NCBI GenBank assembly: GCA_964571815.1
Contig: CAZNDN010000022.1
Location: forward strand, 1-40,312
Length of the DNA stretch: 40,312 bases
Origin: CAZNDN01 sp964571815
Lineage (GTDB): Bacteria > Fibrobacterota > Chitinivibrionia > Chitinivibrionales > WJKA01
Direction: 5' to 3'
The notes below the pieces were generated by a model that was not told where the DNA came from, did not search any database, and saw only the letters and a list, made by a program, of their open reading frames with translations. Of this stretch, positions 39,090 to 40,312 are shown in pieces (position 1 is the first letter of the stretch; each line of letters starts with the position of its first letter). A program made the position numbers and the translations under genes.

Positions 39090-40312
39090 ATGAAACTCAC
39101 CGCCAAAATACTTCTCGAGAGGTTCGCCGCGGTTCCGTACCCTTGCTTACGCTGCGTCGCGGTACTCGGTGCGCTTGTGCTCCTCCCCCACTGCGCCCAT
39201 CAGGTTGCCCCGTCGGGCGGTCCCCCGGACGAGACTCCGCCTTCGGTGGAACTCTCCCGGCCCGCCTACGGTACCACCGGTCACCCGGTCGGCCGCGAAA
39301 TCGTCTGCGTGTTCAACGAGTGGATCGACCCCCGAACCGCACAGACCGGCGTCGCGGTGCACCCTCTCCCTCCGGGAGGAGTTGAAATCACGGTGCGCGG
39401 GAAAACTCTGCGAATAGACCCCCGAAACGAGTTCGCGGAATCGACAACGTACCACGTCGAGATCCAGCGGTCGCTGCGTGACCTCCGGAACAACCCTCTC
39501 GCCGCACCGTATCACATCGTCTTTTCCACCGGGGCACGCCTGGACAGCGGGCAATTGAAGGGCTGTGTTATCGAACCCGACGGTTCCGCGATTCAAGCCA
39601 AAGTTGCGCTCCTTGCCGTTTCTCCGACGCGCCGGCACGACTCAGTCTACCTCGACACTCCCGACTACCTGGTGCAAACCGACAGCACCGGCGCATTCAT
39701 GTTCGAGCACGTACGCACGGATACCTTCCGTCTCTTTGCCTTCAACGACGGCAACAACGACAACCGCTTGCAGCCGGGACGGGAGAAGGTCTTCACTGCG
39801 TCCACGCCCGGAATATCGGTCGGCAACAAGGCCGCACTTGTTCACCTCTATCCCTCTTCACTCGACACCTCTTCGCTGCGCCTGAACTCGGTCTCAGCCC
39901 TGGGCCCCGACCTGGTCCAAACCACCTGGAGCCGGGATACGACCGGTATCATGCACTCCAATCCTTCGGAGTGGATCGTGGTTTCCCTGGACACGCCCGC
40001 GACGGTGTACGGCGTCGACTCCCTGATCGATATCGGTGGTTCTCGACGGTCGGTCCTTCGACTGGACAGCGCGCTCGCTCCGGGAGGGTACCTCTTTCGC
40101 TACAAGGCAACCGTCATGCTATCCGAGGGGGAAGAAGCGGAACTGCGGGCGGACACAATTCGATTCAACGCCCTGTCCGCCTCCGATACCACGGGGCCTG
40201 CCGTTCGCGCCGCGGGGACGGGCGCGGGGGCGCCTCTTGATGCCGCTGTCTGCCTCGTTGCCTCGGAGCCCGCGCGTATAGTATCCGACAGCCTGATTCT
40301 CTTCGACACGCT
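39090..40312 (+). CDS. Ig-like domain lipoprotein (partial, runs off the window)
   Basis: Open from ATG at 39090 to the window end, 407 complete codons, no stop seen. The N-terminus is a hydrophobic export signal (CVAVLGALVLLPHCAHQ), probably a lipoprotein signal though Leu-Pro-His-Cys is a poor lipobox. It is followed by the motif APSGGPPDETPPSVELSRPA, which opens a widespread FCB-group lipoprotein family with a bacterial Ig-like (SbsA / Big_5-type) domain: GREIVCVFNEWIDPR, TYHVEIQRSLRDLRNNPLA and YHIVFSTGARLDSGQLKG. A carboxypeptidase-regulatory-like repeat (TDSTGAFMFEHVRTDTFRLF, AFNDGNNDNRLQPGRE) comes next. No Shine-Dalgarno site is evident. Function unknown; surface attachment or assembly is a guess. 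Confidence 0.85.
   Translation, partial: MKLTAKILLERFAAVPYPCLRCVAVLGALVLLPHCAHQVAPSGGPPDETPPSVELSRPAYGTTGHPVGREIVCVFNEWIDPRTAQTGVAVHPLPPGGVEITVRGKTLRIDPRNEFAESTTYHVEIQRSLRDLRNNPLAAPYHIVFSTGARLDSGQLKGCVIEPDGSAIQAKVALLAVSPTRRHDSVYLDTPDYLVQTDSTGAFMFEHVRTDTFRLFAFNDGNNDNRLQPGREKVFTASTPGISVGNKAALVHLYPSSLDTSSLRLNSVSALGPDLVQTTWSRDTTGIMHSNPSEWIVVSLDTPATVYGVDSLIDIGGSRRSVLRLDSALAPGGYLFRYKATVMLSEGEEAELRADTIRFNALSASDTTGPAVRAAGTGAGAPLDAAVCLVASEPARIVSDSLILFDT

Noticed and set aside
39065..39385. Plus-strand frame of 106 codons starting at an ATG with GAGGG upstream
   Set aside because: Overlaps the partial Ig-like lipoprotein gene in another frame and becomes Arg/Pro-rich nonsense; the lipoprotein frame has a signal sequence and a family motif.

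Overview
The window reads as a moderately GC-rich Gram-negative bacterial chromosome. Evidence for a Gram-negative envelope: a Kdo transferase (waaA), several outer-membrane beta-barrel proteins ending in short aromatic or hydrophobic strands, and lipoproteins with lipoboxes. Two secreted proteins end in a related C-terminal domain resembling type IX secretion sorting domains. Together with a DUF4912 / family-57 branching-enzyme pair, a DUF4321 protein and an Ig-like lipoprotein with a Ser-Gly-Gly-Pro-Pro-Asp-Glu-Thr motif, this points to the FCB group, perhaps Fibrobacterota (Chitinivibrionia-like). That placement is inference; there is no rRNA here to settle it. No tRNA, rRNA, CRISPR array, intact insertion sequence or prophage was found.

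Layout. (1) 1-740: a decayed four-helix-bundle (bAvd-like) gene of the kind that accompanies diversity-generating retroelements, with three in-frame stops and a frameshift, then a minus-strand terminator. (2) 739-5721 (minus): three secreted proteins (parallel beta-helix protein, outer-membrane barrel, PA14-like protein), probably one transcription unit, visibly more AT-rich than the rest. (3) 6053-13912: carbohydrate-use genes: a CBM9-like lipoprotein, a GH65 phosphorylase fused to a dead HAD domain, a divergent sodium:solute symporter with a palindrome over its promoter, and a GH35-like beta-galactosidase. (4) 14080-15739 (minus): tyrS and an MIF-family tautomerase. (5) 16199-22688 (minus): a five-gene run from a consensus-like promoter at 22762-22790: lipoprotein, outer-membrane protein, DUF4912 protein with a histone-H1-like tail, GH57 glucan branching enzyme, small outer-membrane barrel. 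(6) 22981-28840 (plus): response-regulator diguanylate cyclase, waaA, holA, truA and a DegS-like protease, joined by start/stop overlaps. (7) 28978-32346 (plus): DUF4321 protein, gatA, NlpC/P60 hydrolase, pheA. (8) 32380-40312: DRE-TIM aldolase, GT4 glycosyltransferase (probably leaderless), AMIN-like membrane protein, hisN-like phosphatase, signal peptidase I, plant-type phosphofructokinase and a partial Ig-like lipoprotein.

How the genes fit together. Regions 2 and 3 look like secreted and periplasmic glycan capture and breakdown feeding a symporter and an intracellular phosphorylase. Region 5 links glucan storage (branching enzyme) to envelope proteins. Regions 6-8 are mostly housekeeping. 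I did not find a clear-cut unknown defence or mobile system. The best leads are the decayed retroelement accessory gene, the dead HAD-GH65 fusion, the histone-tailed DUF4912 protein beside the branching enzyme, a 19-bp tandem repeat at a strong promoter, and the 113-bp convergent overlap of lepB and the phosphofructokinase gene.
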